Below, in pieces: positions 42,931 to 58,361 of a DNA stretch of 64,000 nt (its first letter is position 1; every line of letters begins with the position of its first letter). A program made the translations under genes and the position numbers. Source of the DNA: Zhengitettix transpicula (lineage: Eukaryota; Arthropoda; Insecta; Orthoptera; Tetrigidae); assembly GCA_037074705.1 (NCBI GenBank), contig JAYJMR010000016.1, forward strand, positions 1 through 64,000, given 5' to 3'. Below the pieces are notes generated by a model, which did not search any database, had not been told where the DNA came from, and saw only the letters and a program-made list of their open reading frames with translations.

Positions 42931-42970
42931 GTTTTATAATCTTCTTCAACTTTTTCCCGCTGACTTGCTT

Positions 42971-43340
<370 letters not shown>

Positions 43341-43596
43341 GACAATAACGCTGAACCACAGGCGATCCTAGCGTAACGCAGTCTCAGCGTGTAATGGCGT
43401 CGGACCGTTTGGGTGCTGCCCTCTTTATCACTCGGCCGCTGCGCGCGGCGGAAACCCTCCGCGGAGTTAGTACTTGAAGGAAGCGAAGCTTGGTCCGAGA
43501 GGTTATATCCCCGCGAGTCACAAAATTTGGGTGTTCATAATTTGCTGTTTCGCGATAGCTGTATAAGCTCGCATCAACGAAGCAACAACAGCAATC
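43341..43596. promoter_or_regulatory. Divergent H2B/H2A promoter with 11-bp deletion, unit 5
   Basis: At 256 bp it is 13 bp shorter than in the other units. An 11-bp deletion at 43489/43490 turns the inverted CCAAT box ATTGG into CTTGG (43489-43493). Two single-base deletions lie near 43431 and 43457. TATAT (43504-43508) and minus-strand GATAAA (43424-43429) remain. Confidence 0.8.
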
Positions 43597-43969
<373 letters not shown>

Positions 43970-44013
43970 GGTGCAACACACGCCGCTCCTTGAGTCACAC
44001 TCAAGAAAAAAAC

Positions 44014-44029
44014 GGCCCTTTTGAGGGCC
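44014..44029 (+). terminator. Histone 3' stem-loop of H2A, unit 5
   Basis: TTTG-loop hairpin, unchanged. Confidence 0.93.
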
Positions 44030-44629
44030 ACAAATTTTACTCCAAGCACGAAACGGGGGCTGGAAAAAAATGAGGGAAACTAATCCGCAGAGACACGTAC
44101 TCCTTCCCTCCAAAAGTAAAAATCCAATGACAATATCTTAAGAAGAATATCGCTAACGTGTATGAGACAGTCATCGTCTTTACCCCCAAGAAACGACATG
44201 TATAACGACAGCCCCCCCCCCCTTCGCAGTAGGTGCGAGAGAACAAATTTGCCGTAATTGTTTAACTTATGAAAGTAGAACACCGCTGTGCTTGCCCACC
44301 ATCACGTGTCAATGTACTCACGCAATGCAGAATAACCGCGATAGTCATATCATGTCGAGGTACATAGAAAACAATAGTTTCTGACATTGCACTACATACT
44401 TTAATTGTATATTTGTCAGTTGTTGGGGCCGCCGTGCGATTCATTGAAGGTAGGGAATTTTGCAAGCAGACACAAGGAATTAAGGAATATGTTACTTGTA
44501 CACCGCGCAGGAAAAGCTTTTTCAGTATTTAGCCATTGCATGGTTCGTAACGTGTGTGAGGAATGCAACGAGAACGGCGTTCTCACAAAGTGGCTCTGTC
44601 TTTCCTCTCGTTCGTGATTTCTTTGTGGT
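44030..44629. other. H2A-H4 convergent spacer, unit 5
   Basis: Carries 11 C at 44212-44222, like unit 6 and unlike the 14 C of units 1-4. No gene recognised. Confidence 0.8.
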
Positions 44630-44645
44630 GGCCCTGAAAAGGGCC
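44630..44645 (-). terminator. Histone 3' stem-loop of H4, unit 5
   Basis: TTTC-loop hairpin on the minus strand. Confidence 0.95.
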
Positions 44646-44736
44646 GATTTTCTAAAACCGCCGTCGTGTTAGGTCGTTTTCATGCACAGTCTAAGAAAGT
44701 GTGCACTCCGACGAGATGTTCCACAAAGGAAACATC

Positions 44737-45673
<937 letters not shown>

Positions 45674-45737
45674 GCAGTCCCCGTCCCCCAGCCTCCACTC
45701 TAATAGGAGAGCTGAAATAAAACCGTTCCCTTCAAAC

Positions 45738-45753
45738 GGCCCTTTTCAGGGCC
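45738..45753 (+). terminator. Histone 3' stem-loop of H3, unit 5
   Basis: TTTC-loop hairpin 64 nt past the stop. Confidence 0.95.
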
Positions 45754-48503
45754 ACTATTAGCACTTCGCGAAATGGAAGGAAATGTGAAAGTGCAACTAC
45801 GGATGAGTATCTGTGTTCGGATTTTGTTTCAAATACTTTTTTTTTTTTTTTCGTACGGAGTAAAATGAAAGCCACCCTAATAATATTTAGGCGCACAAAC
45901 ACACACAACCTTGCGCCCTCCTCAAACGGACGTCTCTCAGCATTGTCCTGAGGAAGGAAATCGTATCCCCATCAGGCAAACCATAAATTTGAAAAAAAAA
46001 ACCACAGCTCGAGAAAGTCCATTGAACGGGCGAACGTAATGAAATTTGTCAGCTGCAAGACTGGATCGTGTCATACGAAGAAAGCAAAACAAAACACTGA
46101 AGAATGAAGGTAGAATACACACCCGACAACCCGCACCGTATACACGGGAATCAAGAAAGGAAGTTAATAGAAGAGTAAAACCGGGGTCTATAGTGTTATC
46201 GTAAGGAAAAGAAAGAAGAAGAAACAAACCATAAAACCGAAAACAATTTTGGAAGCGTGTCAATAGCAGCAACGTAGTCGTAATGACAATAAAATGAAGA
46301 TGCGCCGATCATGAATGAGTTGTGAGCAGTGAGAGGTGGAGGGGATGTATGGGAACGGGACGACGCAACAGTAGTTGCGAGCAGTGGCAGCGGGCGCACG
46401 GAGGTTGAGCCGCTCCAGAAAACCAAACGGAATGACGCATCTGTGCACGAAATATTGCGGTCCCCATAGATGGGGGAAAGGGTTAACTCCTACTGGACCT
46501 GAGCGAAGAAAAGTGAAGTGTTTGTAATGCATGTTTTACCTTGAAATGCAAAATGTTTCTTTCAGTGGGAAAAAGAGAAGTGCTTGTAACATTTTTCCGT
46601 TTTGATGTGAGCAATGAATATGAAATGTATTGTGTGAAATATTTCCTAATATAAATAATTATTTGTTTCCGCCTGCCTTGAATGTACCTATCGTTTGTTG
46701 TTGTTTTTTTTTTGAAAAAAAATTTGATCCGAGAAAATTCTGAACATAGAACAATCTCGCAACGGGCAGTTATGAGCCATGTTCCGCAATATTTGTAATA
46801 TGCATTTAAGAATTACTTCTAAGAAAGAACAGAAATGACACACAGGGGATTTCTTTCTGACAAAATGAAGTCACCACGAACAATAAACACTTAATGAGTA
46901 ATTTTAATACACACACACCATGATCATTGATAATTGTTTGAAGGAGAAATGTCTGAGATTCGTGTTAAGCTCAAAGAAGACTGTTGGCAGTGTGAGCATT
47001 AAGGAAATGGATCGGTATCGTTGTCAGTAAATTTCGCGCGTCTCGCATGATAACGACGAGGTTCTACCATTTCGAGTCCAACTTCCTTTGCTGCATATTG
47101 CGCTTAACGCCCAGTGTCTAAATCCCTCGACTAGAGCACGTAAAAACACATTTCTGTCACCGAGTCACGACTGAACGTACCAAATATTTTGTAATACTGC
47201 AGTTGGAACTGTTCAGCAATAAGAAACTTCCATTATTATTGTAATTATTCCATTACTGAATGGAAGCATTTAAGAAGAATGTTTTCTTCTTGTCGATCCG
47301 ATCCGATACGGGATACTTTTCATGGAGTAAAGGAAAAACCACAGTTTCTCGGAAGTAGACCACTGAAGAAGGAAGTAACTTGACTTGGTGTCCTACAGCA
47401 ACCACTCGCCACAATAGTTGATTGAATTATTTCCTTGTGGTCCGTATTAGTCAATTTATTTGTACTGTAATTCTTATAATGTAGAAATGTAAGAGTAAGA
47501 CAAATGATGACATGAAATACATCGGTATCTCGTGAAATACGAACATGATATTTACAAGAAGGTTGATCCTCTAATAAGTCGCACCAGATGAAGAAGAGCT
47601 AACAAATGGAAACCTTCCTTATTTATTTACTTTTACATATAAATTGATCTATCGGAATTTTCGAATTGTGGATGTCAGTAATGACAGAAGTTTGTGAAAT
47701 CATAATTTTGTGATGTAAACTTTCAGATTATATAATTTGTTATCAACCTCCTGACCGCGTCATCTGATTACTGTGAAAGGAGGATGCTGCACACAGAGAA
47801 ACGAAAGCATAATTTCCTCAACTAATTGTCTCTTGTATACGGACAATTACTCTGGAAAGAACGTCGCCGCACTTACTTGGAGAACAAATCCGACTTATGC
47901 ATTTCCTGCAACGGACGTGCATCCCCCCCTCCCACCCGGATGGCCACAGCGAACGCTAACCGCTGGAAACTCATCGCCGTGTACTCGACGTCTTATGTGT
48001 TGAACTTCTCGGGCCAAAAGTCGGCTCTACAAGGAAATGCTGTTGCTGCTTCCTGTAAAGGGGTTGGGCTATCGGATTCTTGGTAAGCGGATTAACTTCC
48101 TTTCCCCCCACGGTTTTTCCTTACGTCTGAGATATTCATTTCCGCGTAATGTCTTCCCTCTGAACTTGTGCAACGTCATTGCAATGAACAAAGTCGTTTG
48201 GATCGAGAAAATGCAACTGTTATGGAAAGGCGAGGCTGAGTGCAAAACTGTTTCACTTTATAAGATTAGTGAAACTGAAAACAAAGACAATAATTGTTGA
48301 AGACAGGAACCAGTTGCAATGTTACGTCAGCAAGAAAACCGTACGCGATAAATTGTTCATATCTGCAACGCAACAGTAATGTTTTGAAAAGAAAAGAAAA
48401 GAAAAAAAAACACATGGTGAATGGCAATGTAGGAGTTTAAAATTGATCAACCTGAAAAGTTGCCTCGTTTCCATTTCTTTCCCCGTTAACAGAGATAATT
48501 GCT
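45754..48503. other. H3-H1 intergenic spacer, unit 6 (B type)
   Basis: 2750-bp spacer with scattered base changes against the A type, starting with the T run at 45836-45851 and continuing for example at 46053 (TGCAAG for TACAAG), 47023 and 47285. No gene recognised. Confidence 0.8.
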
Positions 48504-48519
48504 GGCCCTGATAAGGGCC
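48504..48519 (-). terminator. Histone 3' stem-loop of H1, unit 6
   Basis: TATC-loop hairpin, the same variant as in type A. Confidence 0.93.
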
Positions 48520-48618
48520 GTTTGTGCACCGTCTCCACGTCGGCCCGCGGAGAACGGGCGCAGTGTGGCACCGGCCACAATTGTTGCGAGCGAGGTCGGA
48601 GGAAAGGATAGGTACCGC

Positions 48619-49245
48619 CTACTTCCTCTTCTTCGGCGACGCCTTTGCCTTCGATGGGGTCGCCTTCTTGGGCCTCGGCGCCTTTGGTTTCTTGGTGGGT
48701 GACTTGGCCGCCTTCTTCGCCTTGGACGGAGCTTTCTTGGGTTTGGGAGCAGCTGCCTTCTTGGCCGCGGCAACTTTCTTGGTCGCCGCCGATCCGACAG
48801 ATTTTCTACCGGCGGCCGCCTTGACGCCTGCTACCTTCTTCGTCGTCTTCTTATCCTTGGCCTTGGAGGTGACATGCGGTCTCTTCACCGTAGTTTTCTC
48901 CACCGCTCCTGCGGTGCCCGCCAATTTGAAGGACCCAGAAGCTCCTTTGCCCTTGGTCTGTACCAGCTCGCCCGCCAGCACGGCCGACTTGAGGTAGCGC
49001 TTGATGAAAGGAGCAGACTTCTCCGCCTCCACCTTGTAGTTGGCAACGATGTACTTCTTGATGGCCTGCAGCGACGAACCTCCCCTTTCCTTGAGGCTCT
49101 TGATGGCGTTAGCCACCATCTCGGACGTCTTGGGGTGGGCCGGCTTGGTCCGGGGCTTCTTGGAAGCCGCCAACTTGGCCTTCTTCGTCCCACCGACCAA
49201 GGCCGGGGGTGCGCTTGCCTCGGATGTCGCCGATGTGTCCGCCAT
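48619..49245 (-). CDS. H1: Linker histone H1, unit 6
   Basis: Intact 208-residue copy with the same protein as type A. It carries a silent change in an Ala codon near 49111 (GCGTTAGCC for GCGTTTGCC on the plus strand). Confidence 0.96.
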   Translation of the reverse strand: MADTSATSEASAPPALVGGTKKAKLAASKKPRTKPAHPKTSEMVANAIKSLKERGGSSLQAIKKYIVANYKVEAEKSAPFIKRYLKSAVLAGELVQTKGKGASGSFKLAGTAGAVEKTTVKRPHVTSKAKDKKTTKKVAGVKAAAGRKSVGSAATKKVAAAKKAAAPKPKKAPSKAKKAAKSPTKKPKAPRPKKATPSKAKASPKKRK

Positions 49246-52015
49246 AACCTTGCGTACGTGATAGAGCTTCAGCATGGTCCACGGAGGCCTCTTCTCGTAG
49301 TCGTCTGGCGCACCGTTCTGACGAGTGAGCTGCCAGTTCTGCACTTGGCCGTAGTAGCGCTGCTGCCAGGCACTCGCATGTTAACACGCCGATTTTCGTC
49401 GTCCACCGAGATATGTAACACTCCGTTTCGTGTACCACAGGTCTCTTCGGCACTTGCAAGGATCAGTCTTGTTGGCGGAAGGACTTAAACGACTTCGCCA
49501 CACTTGTCTGTCCACCTCCACGCGTCCGCAAAATAGCGTGCTTTTTGTGAACAGGGTGTCTCTTCGCGAAATAGACTATCAACAGCGACATACAGTCCGC
49601 TATTCCCCTATCATTGTTGACAATCGTGTAGCCTCATCCTTTGGCTACTCACCGCCACCATAAGCGATGCCCTAAGATTATCGGTGCGTTTGGTGGGTGG
49701 CGTAAAGCTATGGCGTGTCACAATCGTCTGCCGATATTCGTCGTGGTACTCGTCCCGTGTTTATGGAAACAATCCTTAAAATAAGTGTTTTCTTGCCCAG
49801 ATTCTGTTGCCTCAGTTGAAAGTTACACGTTACCGTCACAAAAAGTCACCACACGTTCACACAACAAGGTTTCGTTCACATGAAATGCTCAAGATGTCGT
49901 CCACTTGATGCGTGCAGCTCATTTCAGATAGTCCTCTTTCCTCGCAGCCAGAAGGCACCAGAATGAAATAAATATTGCCTACTACATACGCCCACACTTT
50001 AAAATAATTGCGCAATGACATGAATGAGTATGCCGACGAATGACGAGGAAAACAGGAAGAATAGAACGTTTCCTCGACTTCTTCGGACCCCACGCGATTC
50101 TCCTGGCGGAACGTGAATTGAGATACATATGACGAATTCGTCGACCCTGTCGGAGGAAAATCAGAAAATACAAACTCAAGACGAAAATGTTAAGTCACGG
50201 AAGGTCCCACGCCGAAAGAAATATGAAAGTAATCGTTAAAATACGAATGGAAGAAGTATTCACGTGACTCATGCCTTACAGTTCAGAAAGGAAAAAAAAA
50301 TCACCGGGAAATAAGAAATGCGACCATGGGAAGTATTTTGGAGTTTCGGATAATGTCGAGTCAGGGAAAGAAAAGCAAACCAATTACCGTCTCAAAAACG
50401 GGCAGAAAACAGAAAAACAAAAACACTACATGCAGCGCACTGATCAGTATGACCCAATTTACACGAGTAATATTACGTTAACAAGTTGACAGCACAAAAA
50501 TGCGAAGGAAAGCAGGAAAAACAACAATAATTCAATCGGAAATGGTACAAACAAAATCCCGAACGAAATTGAAATAATAATTCATAAGCATGTAATATAT
50601 TTGTTATACACGTATTAATCAATAATGTGACCGTGATGTATACGCCGATATAAATAATTGTGGGTAGACGTAATGGAAACGTGTGGACGGCTATGTAGTA
50701 TGTAGTATTTCTATGTTTTCACGTGCCCTCCGAGCGGCGTTCGACTCACCAGGGCTGGGCGTACTCTGGGTCGCCTGACGTGCTCAAATCTTTCATTGTG
50801 GGGACCGGGCAGCAGACAAAGAAATTGCGAAACATAGTCTTCAAATCACCACAGAAGCCTACGTAGTGCGGCCCCAATAGCTTCAAGATCAGAAATCATT
50901 CCACTTATAATAATAATGCTAATGAAATCGGTAGTAACGCGATACGGAAGGAAGAACAAATCGTTCTGGGCGATGTTGTTTATTCTTAAGGAAAAATCAT
51001 TGTCAACTATGGTCATACGTTGAAGCACCAGCAGTAACGCCTTCACATTGCTTCAAATCTAACAGCACGAAATTCGTCAAGGGACGAATAGGTTACAAAT
51101 GAATTCAACACTTACTTCTCTGTTAAACTTCAGCGACACAAACGAATATTCTTTATATAGCGACGCAACGAGGTAACGTGCACACGTCTCACACTTTGGC
51201 GAAGATGTGGAAAAGTGCACTATTTGGGCTGATATGCCAAAGGTTATTTTTTTGATTTTTTATATTTTTTAAAAAAATATATATATATATAAAAATAAAG
51301 AAATAATTAAACAATTGCGTTTATAAGTGAAGGTAAGTGGCGAGCTGCACAATCAGGTATGTATGTTAATAATCAACACCCGACAAACATTATCGAATCA
51401 GAATTCTTCATTACCAAACATACCTATTGGACAAATTGCTCAGAAAGAAACATGAAGCGAAAGTAAATTTAAGAATTTTAATATTTTCTCTAAACAAATG
51501 ACATGAGTAAACTTTCATTTTAATAAGGTCAATCACCCCGTTAAAATTTTATATCATTCCTATAAGCTCCCGTGCCCAGATGCAGTTTTATATAAATTTT
51601 CGATAGAAGATGAAATGTAATTTACCGTTATTCAATGGACTACATTATTCTCGAAGTAGAAATTACAGGAATTGTTACGTGTCGAATGACCCAAATGATA
51701 GTACAAGAAGCAAACATGCAAGTTAAAACGACTCACATTATGAAAATAACTTCACAAATGTGTTTTACCCTCGTCATTCTCAGGTGTTTTCCATCAATAA
51801 TAAAAAATTGAACTCTAACGGGTGGGGAGGGGAAATTCGTACAATAGATGCCACATCGACCAACGTCATGCAATTAAATAACGATATACTAATAAATGTA
51901 AACAAGCTGCCTCCCCACCCGCATGGGTCCAGTGACCGTATTCTCAGAAGTAAATAGCGAAGTTGTTGTCTCCGACGGTTTCTCTCCTTTCCATATGGTT
52001 TTTAAGTAAAATGAT
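49246..52015. other. H1-H2B spacer with H1 upstream region, unit 6 (B type)
   Basis: B-type markers include CTTCTTCGGACC near 50080, GGAAATGGTAC near 50539 and a 7-bp insertion near 50590. Near 51830 there are small rearrangements (GGGGAGGGGAAATTC, and the loss of a short segment before CCAACGTCATG). The T/A/TA tract lies near 51260-51292. No gene recognised. Confidence 0.75.
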
Positions 52016-52031
52016 GGCCCTGAAAAGGGCC
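52016..52031 (-). terminator. Histone 3' stem-loop of H2B, unit 6
   Basis: TTTC-loop hairpin on the minus strand. Confidence 0.95.
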
Positions 52032-52072
52032 GTTTTATAATCTTCTTCAATTTCTTCCCGCTGACTTGCTTC

Positions 52073-52444
52073 TTATTTGGAGCTGGTGTACTTGGTGACG
52101 GCTTTGGTTCCTTCGCTGACGGCGTGCTTGGCAAGCTCACCGGGTAGCAGCAACCTTACGGCAGTCTGTATCTCCCGACTGGTGATAGTCGAGCGCTTGT
52201 TGTAGTGAGCCAGTCGAGACGCTTCGGCAGCAATCCTCTCGAAGATGTCGTTAACGAAGCTGTTCATGATGCTCATGGCTTTGCTGGAAATACCAGTGTC
52301 CGGGTGCACTTGTTTCAAAACTTTATAAATGTAAATAGCGTAGCTTTCCTTCCTCTTGCGCTTCTTCTTCTTATCTCCCTTGGAGATATTCTTCTGGGCT
52401 TTGCCAGCCTTCTTGGCAGCTTTCCCGCTAGTCTTGGGCGGCAT
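52073..52444 (-). CDS. H2B: Core histone H2B, unit 6
   Basis: Intact 123-residue copy. It differs from type A by silent changes only (for example near 52109 and 52319), so the protein is identical. Confidence 0.98.
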   Translation of the reverse strand: MPPKTSGKAAKKAGKAQKNISKGDKKKKRKRKESYAIYIYKVLKQVHPDTGISSKAMSIMNSFVNDIFERIAAEASRLAHYNKRSTITSREIQTAVRLLLPGELAKHAVSEGTKAVTKYTSSK

Positions 52445-53088
<644 letters not shown>

Positions 53089-53132
53089 GGTGCAACACAC
53101 GCCGCTCCTTGAGTCACACTCAAGAAAAAAAC

Positions 53133-53148
53133 GGCCCTTTTGAGGGCC
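53133..53148 (+). terminator. Histone 3' stem-loop of H2A, unit 6
   Basis: TTTG-loop hairpin, as in type A. Confidence 0.93.
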
Positions 53149-53748
53149 ACAAATTTTACTCCAAGCACGAAACGGGGGCTGGAAAAAAATGAGGGAAACT
53201 AATCCGCAGAGACACGTACTCCTTCCCTCCAAAAGTAAAAATCCAATGACAATATCTTAAGAAGAATATCGCTAACGTGTATGAGACAGTCATCGTCTTT
53301 ACCCCCAAGAAACGACATGTATAACGACAGCCCCCCCCCCCTTCGCAGTAGGTGCGAGAGAACAAATTTGCCGTAATTGTTTAACTTATGAAAGTAGAAC
53401 ACCGCTGTGCTTGCCCACCATCACGTGTCAATGTACTCACGCAATGCAGAATAACCGCGATAGTCATATCATGTCGAGGTACATAGAAAACAATAGTTTC
53501 TGACATTGCACTACATACTTTAATTGTATATTTGTCAGTTGTTGGGGCCGCCGTGCGATTCATTGAAGGTAGGGAATTTTGCAAGCAGACACAAGGAATT
53601 AAGGAATATGTTACTTGTACACCGCGCAGGAAAAGCTTTTTCAGTATTTAGCCATTGCATGGTTCGTAACGTGTGTGAGGAATGCAACGAGAACGGCGTT
53701 CTCACAAAGTGGCTCTGTCTTTCCTCTCGTTCGTGATTTCTTTGTGGT
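53149..53748. other. H2A-H4 convergent spacer, unit 6
   Basis: C run of 11 at 53331-53341; otherwise the same as type A. No gene recognised. Confidence 0.8.
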
Positions 53749-53764
53749 GGCCCTGAAAAGGGCC
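53749..53764 (-). terminator. Histone 3' stem-loop of H4, unit 6
   Basis: TTTC-loop hairpin on the minus strand. Confidence 0.95.
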
Positions 53765-53855
53765 GATTTTCTAAAACCGCCGTCGTGTTAGGTCGTTTTC
53801 ATGCACAGTCTAAGAAAGTGTGCACTCCGACGAGATGTTCCACAAAGGAAACATC

Positions 53856-54792
<937 letters not shown>

Positions 54793-54856
54793 GCAGTCCC
54801 CGTCCCCCAGCCTCCACTCTAATAGGAGAGCTGAAATAAAACCGTTCCCTTCAAAC

Positions 54857-54872
54857 GGCCCTTTTCAGGGCC
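54857..54872 (+). terminator. Histone 3' stem-loop of H3, unit 6
   Basis: TTTC-loop hairpin 64 nt past the stop. Confidence 0.95.
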
Positions 54873-57619
54873 ACTATTAGCACTTCGCGAAATGGAAGGA
54901 AATGTGAAAGTGCAACTACGGATGAGTATCTGTGTTCGGATTTTGTTTCAAATACTTTTTTTTTTTTTTTCGTACGGAGTAAAATGAAAGCCACCCTAAT
55001 AATATTTAGGCGCACAAACACACACAACCTTGCGCCCTCCTCAAACGGACGTCTCTCAGCATTGTCCTGAGGAAGGAAATCGTATCCCCATCAGGCAAAC
55101 CATAAATTTGAAAAAAAAAACCACAGCTCGAGAAAGTCCATTGAACGGGCGAACGTAATGAAATTTGTCAGCTGCAAGACTGGATCGTGTCATACGAAGA
55201 AAGCAAAACAAAACACTGAAGAATGAAGGTAGAATACACACCCGACAACCCGCACCGTATACACGGGAATCAAGAAAGGAAGTTAATAGAAGAGTAAAAC
55301 CGGGGTCTATAGTGTTATCGTAAGGAAAAGAAAGAAGAAGAAACAAACCATAAAACCGAAAACAATTTTGGAAGCGTGTCAATAGCAGCAACGTAGTCGT
55401 AATGACAATAAAATGAAGATGCGCCGATCATGAATGAGTTGTGAGCAGTGAGAGGTGGAGGGGATGTATGGGAACGGGACGACGCAACAGTAGTTGCGAG
55501 CAGTGGCAGCGGGCGCACGGAGGTTGAGCCGCTCCAGAAAACCAAACGGAATGACGCATCTGTGCACGAAATATTGCGGTCCCCATAGATGGGGGAAAGG
55601 GTTAACTCCTACTGGACCTGAGCGAAGAAAAGTGAAGTGTTTGTAATGCATGTTTTACCTTGAAATGCAAAATGTTTCTTTCAGTGGGAAAAAGAGAAGT
55701 GCTTGTAACATTTTTCCGTTTTGATGTGAGCAATGAATATGAAATGTATTGTGTGAAATATTTCCTAATATAAATAATTATTTGTTTCCGCCTGCCTTGA
55801 ATGTACCTATCGTTTGTTGTTGTTTTTTTTTTGAAAAAAAATTTGATCCGAGAAAATTCTGAACATAGAACAATCTCGCAACGGGCAGTTATGAGCCATG
55901 TTCCGCAATATTTGTAATATGCATTTAAGAATTACTTCTAAGAAAGAACAGAAATGACACACAGGGGATTTCTTTCTGACAAAATGAAGTCACCACGAAC
56001 AATAAACACTTAATGAGTAATTTTAATACACACACACCATGATCATTGATAATTGTTTGAAGGAGAAATGTCTGAGATTCGTGTTAAGCTCAAAGAAGAC
56101 TGTTGGCAGTGTGAGCATTAAGGAAATGGATCGGTATCGTTGTCAGTAAATTTCGCGCGTCTCGCATGATAACGACGAGGTTCTACCATTTCGAGTCCAA
56201 CTTCCTTTGCTGCATATTGCGCTTAACGCCCAGTGTCTAAATCCCTCGACTAGAGCACGTAAAACATTTCTGTCACCGAGTCACGACTGAACGTACCAAA
56301 TATTTTGTAATACTGCAGTTGGAACTGTTCAGCAATAAGAAACTTCCATTATTATTGTAATTATTCCATTACTGAATGGAAGCATTTAAGAAGAATGTTT
56401 TCTTCTTGTCGATCCGATCCGATACGGGATACTTTTCATGGAGTAAAGGAAAAACCACAGTTTCTCGGAAGTAGACCACTGAAGAAGGAAGTAACTTGAC
56501 TTGGTGTCCTACAGCAACCACTCGCCACAATAGTTGATTGAATTATTTCCTTGTGGTCCGTATTAGTCAATTTATTTGTACTGTAATTCTTATAATGTAG
56601 AAATGTAAGAGTAAGACAAATGATGACATGAAATACATCGGTATCTCGTGAAATACGAACATGATATTTACAAGAAGGTTGATCCTCTAATAAGTCGCAC
56701 CAGATGAAGAAGAGCTAACAAATGGAAACCTTCCTTATTTATTTACTTTTACATATAAATTGATCTATCGGAATTTTCGAATTGTGGATGTCAGTAATGA
56801 CAGAAGTTTGTGAAATCATAATTTTGTGATGTAAACTTTCAGATTATATAATTTGTTATCAACCTCCTGACCGCGTCATCTGATTACTGTGAAAGGAGGA
56901 TGCTGCACACAGAGAAACGAAAGCATAATTTCCTCAACTAATTGTCTCTTGTATACGGACAATTACTCTGGAAAGAACGTCGCCGCACTTACTTGGAGAA
57001 CAAATCCGACTTATGCATTTCCTGCAACGGACGTGCATCCCCCCCTCCCACCCGGATGGCCACAGCGAACGCTAACCGCTGGAAACTCATCGCCGTGTAC
57101 TCGACGTCTTATGTGTTGAACTTCTCGGGCCAAAAGTCGGCTCTACAAGGAAATGCTGTTGCTGCTTCCTGTAAAGGGGTTGGGCTATCGGATTCTTGGT
57201 AAGCGGATTAACTTCCTTTCCCCCCACGGTTTTTCCTTACGTCTGAGATATTCATTTCCGCGTAATGTCTTCCCTCTGAACTTGTGCAACGTCATTGCAA
57301 TGAACAAAGTCGTTTGGATCGAGAAAATGCAACTGTTATGGAAAGGCGAGGCTGAGTGCAAAACTGTTTCACTTTATAAGATTAGTGAAACTGAAAACAA
57401 AGACAATAATTGTTGAAGACAGGAACCAGTTGCAATGTTACGTCAGCAAGAAAACCGTACGCGATAAATTGTTCATATCTGCAACGCAACAGTAATGTTT
57501 TGAAAAGAAAAGAAAAGAAAAAAAAACACATGGTGAATGGCAATGTAGGAGTTTAAAATTGATCAACCTGAAAAGTTGCCTCGTTTCCATTTCTTTCCCC
57601 GTTAACAGAGATAATTGCT
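54873..57619. other. H3-H1 intergenic spacer, unit 7 (B type)
   Basis: Nearly identical to unit 6, sharing the B-type T run at about 54955-54970; AAAACATT near 56262 lacks three bases. No gene recognised. Confidence 0.8.
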
Positions 57620-57635
57620 GGCCCTGATAAGGGCC
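57620..57635 (-). terminator. Histone 3' stem-loop of H1, unit 7
   Basis: TATC-loop hairpin on the minus strand. Confidence 0.93.
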
Positions 57636-57734
57636 GTTTGTGCACCGTCTCCACGTCGGCCCGCGGAGAACGGGCGCAGTGTGGCACCGGCCACAATTGT
57701 TGCGAGCGAGGTCGGAGGAAAGGATAGGTACCGC

Positions 57735-58361
57735 CTACTTCCTCTTCTTCGGCGACGCCTTTGCCTTCGATGGGGTCGCCTTCTTGGGCCTCGGCGCCTT
57801 TGGTTTCTTGGTGGGTGACTTGGCCGCCTTCTTCGCCTTGGACGGAGCTTTCTTGGGTTTGGGAGCAGCTGCCTTCTTGGCCGCGGCAACTTTCTTGGTC
57901 GCCGCCGATCCGACAGATTTTCTACCGGCGGCCGCCTTGACGCCTGCTACCTTCTTCGTCGTCTTCTTATCCTTGGCCTTGGAGGTGACATGCGGTCTCT
58001 TCACCGTAGTTTTCTCCACCGCTCCTGCGGTGCCCGCCAATTTGAAGGACCCAGAAGCTCCTTTGCCCTTGGTCTGTACCAGCTCGCCCGCCAGCACGGC
58101 CGACTTGAGGTAGCGCTTGATGAAAGGAGCAGACTTCTCCGCCTCCACCTTGTAGTTGGCAACGATGTACTTCTTGATGGCCTGCAGCGACGAACCTCCC
58201 CTTTCCTTGAGGCTCTTGATGGCGTTAGCCACCATCTCGGACGTCTTGGGGTGGGCCGGCTTGGTCCGGGGCTTCTTGGAAGCCGCCAACTTGGCCTTCT
58301 TCGTCCCACCGACCAAGGCCGGGGGTGCGCTTGCCTCGGATGTCGCCGATGTGTCCGCCAT
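57735..58361 (-). CDS. H1: Linker histone H1, unit 7
   Basis: Intact 208-residue copy, protein identical to the others; shares the silent Ala-codon change of unit 6 (near 58227). Confidence 0.96.
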   Translation of the reverse strand: MADTSATSEASAPPALVGGTKKAKLAASKKPRTKPAHPKTSEMVANAIKSLKERGGSSLQAIKKYIVANYKVEAEKSAPFIKRYLKSAVLAGELVQTKGKGASGSFKLAGTAGAVEKTTVKRPHVTSKAKDKKTTKKVAGVKAAAGRKSVGSAATKKVAAAKKAAAPKPKKAPSKAKKAAKSPTKKPKAPRPKKATPSKAKASPKKRK